64,000 nt of DNA, taken from Planctomycetota bacterium. GTDB lineage: Bacteria > Planctomycetota > MHYJ01 > JACQXL01. The stretch's first letter is position 1; the number at the start of each line of letters is the position of its first letter. Under the pieces are notes generated by a model. That model made no database searches. It was not told where the DNA came from and saw only the letters and a list, made by a program, of their open reading frames with translations. The stretch covers positions 50,448-114,447 of the forward strand of contig JACRIK010000012.1 in NCBI GenBank assembly GCA_016235865.1, given 5' to 3'. The position numbers and the translations under genes are program-made. Shown one piece after another: positions 1 through 15,000 of this stretch.

Positions 1-1
1 G

Positions 2-3000
2 GGCGCTATCCCGGCCGTGGAGGTGCATTATTCCAAGTTGGGCGACTTCAGCGATGCGGTGCTCCTGCAGACCACAGACCCGAATAATAACCATAATGAC
101 CAGAACGGCTGGCTATGGACGATTGAAGACTCCCGCGATACCTTCCCGAATAAAACCGGTAAAATCAGGGTCCGGCAGGTCTCGGACACCAATGTTTATG
201 ATATCAATGATGCCCCGTTCAAGATTCGGGGACAGATTTCCGTCATTACCCCGACCAACGGAGATATCTGGGTGGTGGGCGAGGATAGATATGTGACCTG
301 GACCTGTCAGGGTAAGATTAACCAAGTGGAGATAAGATATACATTGGATAACGAAGGCGACGGATATCCGGTGACTCAGTCAATCGGGACTGCGCCGATT
401 GCTTCAAGCAATGGCACGCAATATTATGGCCCCTGGACAGTACCGAACAAGATTTATAACCAGATAAAGGTCAAGGTGTTTGATTATAACGATAATGCAG
501 TGGAAGGCATATCCACCGGGCTGTTTACCATCAGGGGCAAGTTGGAGATAACCGAGCCGCTTTCCAACACCAAGTGGTCAGTGGGTTCTCCCGGTATTAT
601 CAACTGGAACCCGACCGGCTCCATCGGCAGTATCCAGGTGCAGTATCTGCAGAAGAATACCGATCCCTTGGTTGACGGTAACTGGACTACGATTACCACG
701 ACTGATGCATCGGCCGGCGGCTATACCTGGGGTTCGGTAGCAGATGTGATTACGCCTTCAGCCCTGGTTCGCTTAAAACCGGCCACGCCCTGGAGGTCTA
801 ATACGGTGGTTTCAGAGCCGTTCACTATTAATTCCAAGGTTCAGGTAGGCAAGCCGGTTTTGTCTGACCCATACTTTGTATATAATACGCCGACCCAGAA
901 TAATACCTATAAAATCACCGGTACATATACCGGAACGGTCTCCAATGTAAAGATACAATATAATGTAAACGACGGCGCCTGGCAGGATATCGGGGTTATC
1001 TCAACCACGGGAGCAAACACCTTCGGTTATGACTGGCAGGTCAGGGACAATATTTCCGGCAACGTAAATATCCAGGTCTTGGACGCGGATACCGGACATC
1101 CGTCTTCGGAGAGTCCGGAATCATCGCAGTTTTCCATCAAAGGGTATTTGAAGGTGATGACGCCGACGGCCGGCGCGCTCTGGACCGCCCAGGAAACCAG
1201 GAGCATAGTTTGGGCCGCAGCCGGAACGCCTTTAGCCGGGCTGTTTGATAAGGTGTTGATTGACTACACCTCCAATGCCTCTTCAGGCACGCCGACCTGG
1301 ACACCGATTGTTACCTTGCCGGGTATTAATAATATCTCCTCAACCGGTAATACCTATCCGATTTCAGTGACTGATGTGGTTTCTGATGATTGCCGGATAA
1401 GGGTGGTGGGAGTTGATGCTCTGCATAGCGATGTGATAGCCGAAAGCGGGATATTCACCATCCGGGGTTATGTGCAGGTGGTCTCGCCGACCGCGCTGGA
1501 TGCGTTTACCGTGGCCCAGACACCGGTCAAGATACGGTGGAACAAGTCCAATGCGGTTAATAAAGTAGCCATATATTACCGGGCAGACGGCGGCGGTTGG
1601 CAGCCGATTGATACGGCTTATAGCGGCGGCGGCGGCTCAAACGCCTATGAATATGACTGGACCGTTCCGGACGCCATCTCCGGCGATGTTGAGGTCCGGG
1701 TGGTTGATATGACCGATGCGACTATGGCCTCAGGCGACCGCTCAGAGTCGCTTTCCGGCTCGTTTGATATCAGGGGCAAGATAGAGGCGATTGCCGCTCC
1801 GGTCACAGACGATGCCTGGATTGTTGACAAGCAGAAAACCATCTCCTGGACCGTGACCGGCTCGGTGGCCAAGGTGATGATATATTATTCGACCGATAAC
1901 TTCGCCACGGTCACCAAGACCGTGACAACGGTGGCGGTTAATGCTACGGATGTTGGCACGCCTTATGCGCATCCGACGGCCGGTTCCGGAAAAGGCACGT
2001 ATCTCTGGACATTGCCGGACGATATCCAGAAGGATGTCTGGATAAAGGTCCTGCCGACCGACCCGGTGGCAACGGGATTCTGCACTCCAAAGACGTCAGG
2101 CAAGTTTAAGATTAGGGGCGAACTTAAAGTCACCCGGCCGAACTCATCTACATATTGGATATGCAACACCCAGGAACCGATTCAGTGGGAGGTGGTCGGT
2201 TCGGCCATCACCCGTCTGAATATCGCCTATATTGAATACAATCCTGATGACAGCGTGGCCGAGACGACCGTATTTGATACGAACGTGGTGGCGACCGATA
2301 CGGTGATTGCTTTACCGAAATACGGTCGGACCTATACCTGGACTGTGGCGTCTGACCTGTCTCCTTACGACCCGAATACCAGGGTCAAGATACGCATCAG
2401 CGATGCCGGCGGCAATGCCGATGATGACGTATCTGATGCCTATTTTGAAATCAGGCCGCAGATAGTCATCAGCGCGCCCCAGACAAGCGATATCTGGTTA
2501 ATATCAGATACCAAGTCCATCAGTTGGACCTGGAAAGGCCCGGCCACCACGCCGATAAAGGTGGAGTTGCAGAAAGACGGCGGTGTCTGGGAAGACCTTA
2601 CGGCAGCGGTCGCTCCGGCTAATCCTCAGGCGTCTGTAGGCATAGTTAGCTGGTTGGTGCAGGACAAGATTTCTCCCAATATCAAGATTAGGGTAAGCAA
2701 TGCCAATAACCCGACCAATGTCCAGAGCACCTCAGGGCAATTCACCATCCGCGGCGCGGTTAATAGTATTTCAGCGCCGGCAATTAACGAAAAGTGGGTG
2801 GTGAATGATAGTAAGAATATTGACTGGAATCAGTCAGGGACATTCCGGGTTTATATCCAGCATAGCAAGGATGATTTTGCGTCCGACATCAAGAACCTGA
2901 CCGAGCTAACCGGAACGCCGGGCGCTAATTCATATTTCTGGGGTCCGATACCCAACCAGATAGATTATTACGGCCTGGGCAAGATTAGGGTTATTGATAA

Positions 3001-6000
3001 GAATAATTCAACGGTTTCTAAGACAATGGATAGCAATTTTAAGGTGCTGGGCGCCCTGCGGCTGGACCAGCCCAATGGCGGGACAACTTACGAGGTGGAC
3101 CAGGATATTGCGGTCGGCTGGACCACGGTTTCAGGCAGCGGCACGACCATACCGAATATTGACCTGCATTATTCCATCAATGACGGCGGGGCTTATCCGG
3201 ACCCGGCCCAGAAGATTGCCACCTATGCCAACCCGGGTGTTGATACCAAGACCTGGCGGGTACCGGACAAGATAGGCCAGACCGTTCGGGTGCGAGTCAG
3301 GGACAGCGCCTATCCGGCCGATGTGCTCGACCCGTCTGATGCCTCATTCAGAATCAAGGGCAAGATAACCAGCGTGGTTTCCCCGACCGCCGGCGCAGAA
3401 ATAACAGTCGGCAGCCCGTTGACCGTTACCTGGAACTGCGTCGGGACATTCCCGGATGTCCAGTTCCAGTATTCCAGAAACAACGGAGTCAGTTGGACCG
3501 ATATCACCAGTATCAGCACCAATGTCAGCGGGACCAATACCTTTGTCTGGAATATCCCGGCCGGCGAGTTGATTGATTCATCCGAGTGTTATATTAAGGT
3601 CAAGACCCTGGATACAGACTGGCAGGGCTTATCAAAAGATTCCGGCAAATTCACCATCAAGGGTAATGTGACAATTGCCACGCCGGTTGGGTCATCGGAC
3701 TTCACCGTGGCCCAGACCAACCGGACTATCAGCGGCACCAAGTCAGCCGGTATCAGCAAGATAAAACTCCAGTGGCGCAAGGATGGAGGTTCATGGAATG
3801 ACATTACCGAATTGACCGGCCTGGAGGGTTCAACTACCTGGAGTTATAATACCTGGACCATACCCGATGCCATTTCCGATAATGTGCAGGTCAAGGCCAC
3901 AGATACCACAGATTTAGCGATAGGCAGCGCATCAGCCCCGGAAAGCGCCGGGTTCAAGGTCAGGGGCAAGATAGAGGCGGTGACCAATATCGCATCCGGC
4001 GAGTCATTAGCAGTTGGTTCTGCCAAGACGATTTCCTGGACATTTACCGGAACGGTTACACAGGCAAAACTGTATTATTCCACAGACAACTTTGCCACGA
4101 TAACCAAGACCATAGCCACGGTTGATATGAGCGCGCCCAAGCAGGCTTACAGCCATCCGACCGCGGCCTCGGGTATACACGACTATCTCTGGACCGTGCC
4201 GGATGATATTTCATCTACCGTAAAGGTCAAGGTGGCGCCGACCCTGCCGGTATCGGAGGGATTCTCCGCCCCGGCGCTGTCCAACGAGTTTAAGATAGTC
4301 GGGCAATTCACCTCGGTCCAGTGGCCTCAGGCTGGTTTGACCTATGAAGTAGGCGATACCAGCAAGACAATCAGATGGCGCGTAATAGGCGGCTCTATGA
4401 AAAACGTCAAGATTACCTATAAGAAGACGCCCGCATCATCTGAAGTGACCATAGTTAACTCCACGCCGGCAACAGATACACCCTATTCCGGGAATGAATA
4501 TAACGGTAAATATGACTGGACCCAGGGTGTGGCTGATGCGATTTCCGGTAATGTCCAAATCTTTATTTATGATGCGGATAACCTTGCGGTGTCTATACCA
4601 TCGCCGTCATTTAAAATCCGCGGTAAACTGGCCGTGACCTATCCCAATACCGGGACAGAAAGATGGGAGGTCGGCCAGAATTATCCCATTACCTGGACAT
4701 CAGTCGGTAGCGTGGAATTCGTCAAGATAGAGTATTCAGCGGATAACGGCAGTCTCTGGAATACCATTGACCCGGTATATGCCAATATCAGCGGGACGAA
4801 TGTCTATAGTTCACCCTGGACGATTCCTAGCACGATTACTTCCCAGGCGCTGATTAAGGTAACGGACAGTTCGGCCTATACCAGCGACACGGATTTGATT
4901 TGTTCTGACCCGTCGGACAATAATTTCAAGGTGGTGGGTAAGCTGAGTTTCACCTCTGCCAACGCCAATTATGACGTGGGCGAGCAGATTAATTTCCAGT
5001 GGAACGCCACCGGGAGGATTAATTCGGTTAATATCTACTACTCAACCGATAACTTTGCCTCGGTGACCAATACCGTGGCTACCGGAATTACTTCTACCGC
5101 CGGTTCGAATAGCTATCTCTGGACTATTCCCAATAACTTCCCGGCCGGAGACCTGAATAAGGACCTGAGGTTCCGCGTGTTTGACGCCAACGTTGACCCG
5201 ACGGTCCGGGTCTATACCGATACGGCGGCCACCTCCAGGATACACGGCAAGTTTACCGTGGATTATCCCAATCCCGGAGCTCCGGGCGGGGAAAGCTGGG
5301 TAGTGGGCGAAAACCGGCCGGTTACCTGGACCACGGTTGGGCTGGTTACCTCGGTTAATGTTCTTTATACCATAGACGGCTCCAATTACCTGACCTTTAC
5401 CGGCGGGGCCGGCGTGGTCAATACTCCTAACGGCACCACCGGCATAAGCACTATCGTGCCTGATGCCATCAGCAATATCTTTAAGGTCCGGGTGGTGGCG
5501 GCCAATGATTCCTATGCCAAAGATGATTCCGATAGCGAATTCTACCTTAAGGGCAAGATAGATGTCCTGACCCCGACCGCCTCGACCAGATGGCAGGTGT
5601 CTGATAGCCAGGACATCATCTGGCGCGTCACCGGCAGTATCCCGAATGTCAAGATTACGTATGACACCAATAGCGGGGACGATGGCTACCTGAATGTGAT
5701 ATCCGCCTCAGCGCCGGCTACCTATACCCAGATAAGTACTTATCTCTGGGAAGGCAAATGCACCTGGAATATCCCCGATATCGCCGGTATTATCGGAGAC
5801 AAGCTTAGGATAAAAATAAGCACCATTGATGGCAACTGGCAGAATCTGGCTTCAAACACGCTGGACTTCAAGGTCCGGGGCAAGATAGAGGTGGTGGCGC
5901 CGAACGGCGGCGAGACCTATCTGGTCTATAACAGCCCGAGACAGACCACACTCTATCCGATACAGTGGCGGGTCACCGGCACAGGTGTCACCAGCGTCCG

Positions 6001-9000
6001 GATTGGGGTGTCAGCTACCGGAACATATAATACCATATTAATTACCTCGACCAGCGGGACCGGGTTATATACCTATAACTGGCCGGTCTCGGATACCGTA
6101 ACCACCGCGGGATTGGTTAAGATATGGGACAATAATTATCCGGGCGATACGCCGGAGCCGGTCAATGATTTGTCCAATGCCATATTCAATATCAAGAGCA
6201 AGCTGGAACTGACAGCGCCTATCACCACGACGGTCTGGGAGGTCGGGCAGCCGGGCCAGTTCACCTGGGAAAGCGCCGGTTCCATCGGCGATGTGGTCCT
6301 GGAATACAAAAAGGCGGACGGCAACTGGGAGAGTATCGTCACCACCACCAGCAATGCCCCGGGTTCATACAGTTATAGCTGGCCGTCCGTGGCCAATGTG
6401 ATTACCACCACGGCTAAGGTCAGAATCAGGCCGGTCAATACGGTTTACGCGGACATCCAGGAATCCCCGGCATTCAGCATCAAGACGCGGCTGGCCGTGG
6501 ACAAGCCGGACGGCAGTGTGGATTATCTGGTGTGTAATCCTCCGTATCAGGCGTCGACCTATCCCATCAGCTGGACCTACAGTGGGACAGTCAATCAGGT
6601 GCAGTTACAGTATAAATCCGGTGCCGGCGCCTGGACGCCGATTACCACCACCTCAGCCGGCTCCGCAGGTAAGGGTATCTATGACTGGCAGGTGCCGAAT
6701 GCCATCAACGGCAGTGTCTACATCAAGGTGATAGATATGGACAGCGGGCATCCGGCGTCAGTGTCACCGGATTCATCAGAGTTCAAGATAAAGGGCAAGC
6801 TGATAGTCGATGCGCCGGCCACCGGGAATGAATGGACCTATCAGGAAAACCGGACCATTACCTGGACGGCCGTGGGTTCAACCGGCAATGTCAAGGTGGA
6901 GTATTCATTGACTGATGGAGCGACATGGGAGGCAACAACCATAAATGATTCCGCGGCCACGGTGTCAGGCACTAATAATACCACCTCATGGAGCATACCT
7001 GATGTGGTTTCATCCACCTGCCGGGTCAGGGTTTCAACCACCGACGGCTGGCAGAATGTATCGGCCATGAGCGGGAAATTCACGATAAAGGGCAAGCTGC
7101 AGCTGGTTTCGCACACCGGCAGCGAGGTACTCAAGGTGGGGGATTATCTGGTGGTAACCGGCACCAAATCGTTAGCGGTTAAGAAGATAAAAGTAGAGTT
7201 TGGCAATGACAGTGATGATTATCCCAATCAGACCTGGGAGACGCTGATAGACAATTATACGGTAGACACAGGCACGACTACCTGGAGTTTTAATAGCAGC
7301 GATGTGGCCTGGACTATTCCTGATAAGATATCGCCCAATACCACCACGCCATTAGCCAGGATACGGATAACCGACAAGACCGATTATCCGGCCATTGCCT
7401 TGCAGTCAACGGCTGATAACCTGAAGGTTATCGGCAAGGTCAGCCTGACCGTAGCCGGTTCTTCGCCCTGGTTGAACGACCTCTGGTATGTCGGGTCCAG
7501 CCAGTATATCACCTGGACCGCCACCGGCACGGTCTCGCCGGTAAATATCTATTACTCGCCTAACGGGATAACCTGGACGCAGATAGGCAGTAACATCGTC
7601 TCGGGCAGCGGTTCCCGGGCTTGGAACTGGGACCCGGTCCGGGATGAGGTGGTAGCCGGCTATACCGCCCGAATCAGGGTGACCGACGCCCGGGATGAGG
7701 CCATCTCAGGGACATCGCAGGCATTTAAGGTCAGGGGTCTACTGACCCTCAATGCTCCGTCGCCGGGTACGCCTGAAATATACCGGGTCGGGCAGACCAA
7801 GAATATCCAGTGGACATCAACTGCCGACTCCATATCATCGGTGGAATTGTATTATGTCAAAGAGGGGACGCCGGTCTTGATAACCACCACGGCATCAGTC
7901 AAGGGTTCAAGTAACAGTTATCCGTGGGTGATACCGAACGGCGGCATATCCGAGGATGTCAAGGTCAGGGTCATAGCCGTAATTGACAGCAATGTAAACT
8001 CAACCGGTAATGTTTTCTACATAAAGCCGGAGTTGAGTGTCACATCGCCGGGCGGTGCCAGCGGAGAGATTTACACCGTAGGCCAGGCCGTGCCGATAAC
8101 CTGGACCTGCGTAGGGACACAGCCGGCTGCGGTTAATATATATTATGACAAGAGCGATGAGAATTGGGTGTTGTTATATTCAGGACATGCCAATGTCAGC
8201 GGGACCAATACGGCCTCGCCGGCCTGGACGATTACCGATAGTTCTCTGGCGCCGGCGGTCCGGATTCAGGTCAGGCATCCGAGCGACGCGGCGGTTTCAG
8301 CCACCTCCACTTATGCGTTTAAGGTCAAGGGTGATTTCACCAATATCAGGTTAGATCCGGCTCCGGGCGCTAATGGCGCCAGGGTCGGCCAGAGCTATGC
8401 CATAAAATGGGATAAGGTCGGGCCGGTTGCCAATGTCTATCTCAGGTATTCCAATGATGACTTTAATACGGTTGATAAACCGGTTACCACCGCGGCCATA
8501 GCCAATAGCGGTAGTTATTCCTGGACCATACCGGACGACATCGGGCTGAGTTGGAAGGTTCGGGTGATAGATGTCTCGGACAGCGCCGTGTCAAATACCA
8601 TGGCGGCCGGATTCAAGATAAGGGGCAATTTCATTGTCAGCGACCCGTCCGGCGGCCAATATTGGAGGGTGGATGAGAGCCAACCGGTTACCTGGACCAC
8701 CAACGGTAATATCTCTCTTGTCGCCATTGATTACAGCAGGGACGGTTCTGCCTGGATAGAGTTAATGACCAAGGATGACAACACGCCTAATGGCACCACC
8801 TCGGTTAATATTACCGTGCCTGATGCGATTACCCAGACATTCCAATTAAGGATACGCGACCGGAATGATTCTACGGTTTGGAATCCATCTAACACGCTTA
8901 ACGTCAGAGGTAAGTTCCTGGTTACCCAGCCGCTGGGCACGGCCATCTGGAAGGTGGGCGAGAACAACGAGATAAAGTGGGAGACCACCGGCTCGGTCCA

Positions 9001-12000
9001 ATCGGTTCGGCTGGATTATTCAGTCATCAGCGGCACGGATAACTATCCGTATGCAATAACGGATTCTACGCCGGCCACCAGTTCGCTCAAGGCAGGTAAT
9101 GTCTATTACGGCAGTTATATGTGGAACAATCTGCCCAATATCGTGGGTGATTATGTCCGGGTCAGGGTCAAGACCATTGGTTCTGATTGGCAGAATATAG
9201 ACGCCGAAAGCGCCAACTTCAAGGTCCGGGGCAAGCTGGCTGTGACCTATCCCAATGACAGCGGGATTACCCTGACGGTCGGCACCAAGATTACCGTTAC
9301 CTGGAATACCATTGGCACCGTCAGTAACGTGGAATTGAGGTATTCCACGGACGGCGGCTCAACTTATCCGAACCTGATTGCCACCGGCATTGCCAATACC
9401 GGAAAATATCCGGATGATGGCAGCGGCTGGACGATTCCTAACAACATATCCAAGCAGTGCAAGATACGGGTGGAGTGTATGGACCATCCGGCCGACGACC
9501 CCAAGGTGGCCGGCATCAGCGCCAATAACTTCACTATTCGTGGTTTATTGAATGTCACCCAGCCGGCCTCGTCCGATATCTGGCCAGTCGGCCAGACCAA
9601 GACCATCATCTGGGATGTGACCGGTTCGGTCGGTAATGTCATAGTAGAATACCGCAAGGTAGATGGGACATGGGAAACCGGTGATACGATTGCCACGGTT
9701 GATTGCACCACGCCAACCCAATACAGCGTTAACTGGGTGGTGGATGATGCCATCTCAGCCACGGCCAAGGTGCGGGTCAGGCCGGTTCTTGACCGGGCAG
9801 ATATCGCCGAATCACAGCCGTTTAAGATTATGGGATTTGTCCAGGTGACCAAGCCGAATACCATTGGCGAAATACTCCGGGTGGGCGATATCTATACCAT
9901 TAAATGGGCTATCTCAGGCACGATGAATACGGTCAAATTGGAATGGTCAACCAATGGCATTGCCGGTCCCTGGAATTATATTGATACGGTTGGGGCCGGC
10001 CTAACCGGCGGCGAATACAACTGGCCGGTTTCTGATACCATTTCAGGTAATGTTTTAATCAGGGTAGCGGATAGCGCCATCCCTGAAGCCAATGACGACT
10101 CGCCCCAGGTGTTGATTAAGGGTAAACTCCGGCTTGATGCGCCAAAGGGCAATGAATCTTATCTGCCGATGATTATCGGAAATACATACGGCATTACCTG
10201 GACTGCCCAGGGTTCTATTGCCAATATTGTTATAGAATATACGAAGGATTACTCACCCACTGGCACAACAGTGTGGATAACTCCTCCCATTACCACTACT
10301 TATTCTAATCCGGGAAGTAATTGTTATTATTGGACACTGCCTCTTGATACAGAGACCACGAGCAACGCCCGTATCCGAGTCCGCAATATTGCCGATATGA
10401 GCGATATCTATTCTGAATTGATGAGCACCTCGTCATTCCGTATCAGGGGTAACCTGGAAGTAACCGAGCCCATCAGCGGAACGGTCTATGTGGTAAATGC
10501 GCCGCTTGACATCAAGTGGAATAAGAGCGTCGGCATTACCCAGGTTAAACTGGAATGGTATGACCCGATTAATTTACAGTGGAATACTATCGGCGCGCCG
10601 CCCATAGACGCCGGCGGCGGCAATACCTACGGTAGTTATGCCTGGAACGCCCCGGACTGCATCTCAGGCGATGTTAAAATCAGAATCTCCGACTGGGCAG
10701 ATCCGACCACTATTGACGAGGGCGATAAATTCCGCATCAAAGGTAATCTTGTGGTTGGGGCGCCGAACGGCAACGAGCAGTGGACCGTCGGCACCACCAA
10801 GCAGATTACCTGGACTATGACCGGTTCTATCCAGAACGTCAATATCTATTATGATGTCACCAGCGCCTTTACCGCGCCGGTTAAGATTAATGCCTTGCCG
10901 GTTAACGCCTCGCTACTGAGTTATGACTGGGTGGTGACCAATGCTATTTCTGCCAATGTCTGGGTCAAGATTACCGATGCGGGTTATGAGACCGGCACCT
11001 ATGATATCAGTAATAATCCGTTTATGATTAAGGGCGCCCTGGTACTGAATTCGCCGGTAGGCGGGGAAGAATGGATAGTCGGCGAGAAGAGATTCATTAC
11101 CTGGACCGCCACCGGCACCATACCGTTCGTGGAATTGAAATACTCTATTGATGGCGGTTTGGATAATTATCCGTACGTAATTACTTCATCAGCTCCTTCC
11201 GGTTTAGGCACATACGGATATGAATGGACCATACCTCAGGTGAACTTAAGCGTGGCTAATCAGATGAAGGTCAGGGTGTTGGATGCCCGGCCGGCCTTTA
11301 GTTCTATCGTGTACAATCCGCCGTTGGATGATTTTAAGATCAAGGGTGATTTTACGGTCGGTTCGCCGGCCAACGGCGATATCCGCCTGGTCGGCATAGA
11401 AACACCCATTACCTGGACCTGGGTGGGTTATATACCCAATGTGAAACTGGAGTATTCAACCGATGCGGCGCACACTATTTGGAATACTATTATTACCTCA
11501 ACCGCCAACAGCGGCTCGTATAACTGGCTCACCCCCGGCAATACCGGCGACCTGTCAGGCACGGTCCAGATTCGTGTCAGCAATGCCGCTGATTCCGATG
11601 TTAAGAAAACCTCAACCGGCGATTTCCGCATCCGGGATAGGTTTGATATTACCTATCCGGAAGGTTCAGCTACGCAGGTGGCCGAGCAGACCAACCAGCC
11701 AATCAGTTGGACTTCTGTCTCTCCGGCTGGCAAGTTAATCAATGTCCGGCTCCAGTGGTCACGGGATGATTTCTCCAGCGATATTAATGACATTATCGTT
11801 AGCACTGCTAACGATGGTTATCATCTCTGGACCATTCCGTCTAACATAAGTTCTGCGGTAAAGGTGCGGGTCTATAGCGTGGATGATCCGCCGATAGTCG
11901 GAGATGACGGCGCCTCGGCCAAGTCACAACCTGCCTTTAAGATAAAGGGTAATTTGGAGCTAACTAACCCGGCAGGCAATATTAACTGGTATGTCCAAGA

Positions 12001-15000
12001 CCCGCAGACCATCCAGTGGAATACCTATGGATTGATTGAACAGGTCAAGGTGGAATACTCAATAGATGACGGTATCTCTTATCCTTATGTGATTACGGCG
12101 TCGCATCCGGCCGGAGTCGGCAGCGGTTCCTGTCCCTGGAGCGTCCAGGACCATTATACGGATAAGTTACGTATCAAGGTAACTGATGTTTCGTCATATA
12201 CCACAGACCTTGACCTGAAGATTTATAACGAATCGCCGGCCTATACCACCACGGCGATGAATAAAATCAGGAGCAAGATTGACGCTGTAGGCGTTCCGGC
12301 TATAGCTATGATTGACAACTGGTATAATATCACCTGGACCAGGACCGGGTCAATCCCGACCGTCAAGATAGAATACTTCAAGGGCGCCACCGCTACCGAG
12401 ATTACGCCTTCCACGGACGGCATGACCAATACCTATTCCTGGCAGGTGCCCAATGATATCTATTATGGCGCCTTTATCCGGGTGTCCGATACCCGGGACT
12501 ACAATGTCAGGAAGGATTCGGCGTCATTTGATATCAAGGGTTCTATCACGGTCGGCTCGCCGGTTACCGGCACGGCCTGGGTAGCTCTTTCCACTCAGCC
12601 CATTACCTGGAGCTGGACCGGCGCCATCGGAGAGGTCCAGATTGAATATTCCACTGATGATTTTACCTTGGACGAAAATAGATTTACGATAACCACCTGC
12701 CCGAATACCGGCAGTTACGGCTGGTCCGTGCCGGATAGGATTGTCTATTCACCGACCCTCAAGGTTCGGGTCAGGAATACAGCCGACCTGTCCGTAGCCA
12801 GCAAATCCGGTGGTTTCAAGATTCGCGGCGCCTTCCCGACCATCATCTCGCCGGTCGGAACGGATATCTGGGAGGCCAGCAGCAGCCACACTATTTCCTG
12901 GACTACCACCGGGTCCATCAATAATGTTGATCTCTTATATAGCACCGATGACTTTGGCTCTGCGATTACGCCCATTAGTATAGGTTTGTTAAATACCGGC
13001 AGTTATTCATGGGGTGTGCCGAATATTGTCTCAAATAATGTCAAGATTCGTATCCGCGATACCAATGACCCGACCCTGGTTTACAAGGATATGGCCGACC
13101 CGTTTGATGTCGTTGCCCGAATCCAGGTGACCAAGCCGTTGCTTAATGATATTTATCGGACCGGCGAGCTATATCAGATAAAGTGGAGAATCTGGGGTCT
13201 GGTGCCCGATATCCAGATACAAATATCGACCGATGTGGCTCATACAACCTGGGATACCCTTTCGGGTATGCCGATAAGCAACACCTCATCATCTGACGGA
13301 AGTGTTGAGGGTGTCTATAACTGGACTGTTCCGATGAACAAGATGTCGGAGAATGTCCTGCTCAGGGTTCAGGACAGCCGTTATCCCACCCTGGTCTACG
13401 GCGAGTCCGCCGGATTCAAGATTAAAGGGTCTATTAAGATTACGGCGCCTATTCTTAATGACGAATATATCGTTTATAAGGCCGGGACTTACGAGACCAA
13501 GCATAATATCACCTGGGTGGTGTCAGGTACCGGCGTGGGCGATGTTAAACTTCAGTATTTCATGCCCGGCGAGTATCCGGCATCACCGACCGACATTACC
13601 ACCTTTGCCGCCTCGCAGGGGACCAATAACTACCAGTGGCAGGTCCCGGATAGAATCGCCTCCGGCGTCCGGGTCAGGGTAATCCAGGCGAACGATGTTC
13701 TGACTGTTGATGATTCCCAGACCTTCTACATAAAAGGCAAGTTCTGGATGACCGAACTGCCCAAGACGCTTTATACGGTCGGTGAGGGTTTAACCATAAG
13801 TTGGACTTGGACCGGCGGTATCGCCAATGTCAAGATAGAATACTCCAAGGATAACTTTGTTGCTCACTTCGGGGAAATCCGTCCGTCAGAATCCAACAGC
13901 GGTTCGTATTCCTGGCAGGTGCCCAATGATATCACCACGGCCGAGATAGTAAAACTCAGGGTCTCATCGGCCGCCGATCCGAATACCAATGATACTACGG
14001 ATACTCCGTTCAAGATCAAGGGCAGTTTCCCGGCGGTCTGGCCGACCGAATCCAACCTGACCGTATATAAGGGCGAGTCCAAGACCATCACCTGGACCAC
14101 CAACGGCACCATGGACCTGGTAAAGTTGGAGTATTCCACCGATGGCGGAACTACCTGGATTTTACCTGAGATAATAAATAACCTCTCTAACGAGAATTTC
14201 TATGCCTGGACTGTGGCGGATGCTATTACCACCACAGCCAGGATTAAAGTCAGTTATGCTGAGGATACCACGCCTTCATCGCCGTTTGGTATTTCTCCTG
14301 TAAACTTCAAGATAATGGGTAAGGTTACGGTTGACCAACCCTCGCCGGTGACCCTGACCTGGGTGGTTGGCACGACTCCAAAGATACAGTGGACTACCAC
14401 CGGAACAATACCAAGGGTTAAAATAGAATATTCAGAAGATGACTTCCAGTCGGATATAAACACGATTACAGAGATGGATTGTGGTCCTCAGGGGAATTAT
14501 GAGTATAATTGGAATATTCCGATTACTCATACCCTCAGGGCGCATTCCAACTGGAAGGTCCGTATCTCTGATACCAGATATCCCAACGTGGTTAGTAAGT
14601 CAGTCAACGGTTTCAAACTCCGGGGCGACTTTGCCTGGCTCAATCCTTTGGGCAATGAGATATGGAGTGTGGGTGAGGATAGAACCATCTCCTGGACCAC
14701 TACCGGTTTAATCAACAATGTCAAGGTGGAATACACTAGGGACAACTGGGTTAACACCTTTAATGTGCTTGGCGTCGATTCCACAATGCCAAATAATGTT
14801 AATGGGAACACCAATTACACCTGGTCTGTTCCTGATTTCATCACCAGTGATATCAGGGTGAAACTAAGAGTGTCTGACGGCAATGATCCGACGGTTTATA
14901 AGGTTTCCCCTGTGATATTGCCTAATACCGGGACATTAAAGATTCGTGGTATGTTATCCGTGACCGCGCCGGTTGCCGGAAACACCTGGATGTATAACAC

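Noticed and set aside
9364..9864. Minus-strand ORF of 166 codons inside the giant gene
   Set aside because: It mirrors the repeat gene's codon pattern, as do many similar antisense frames there, and shows no family motif.
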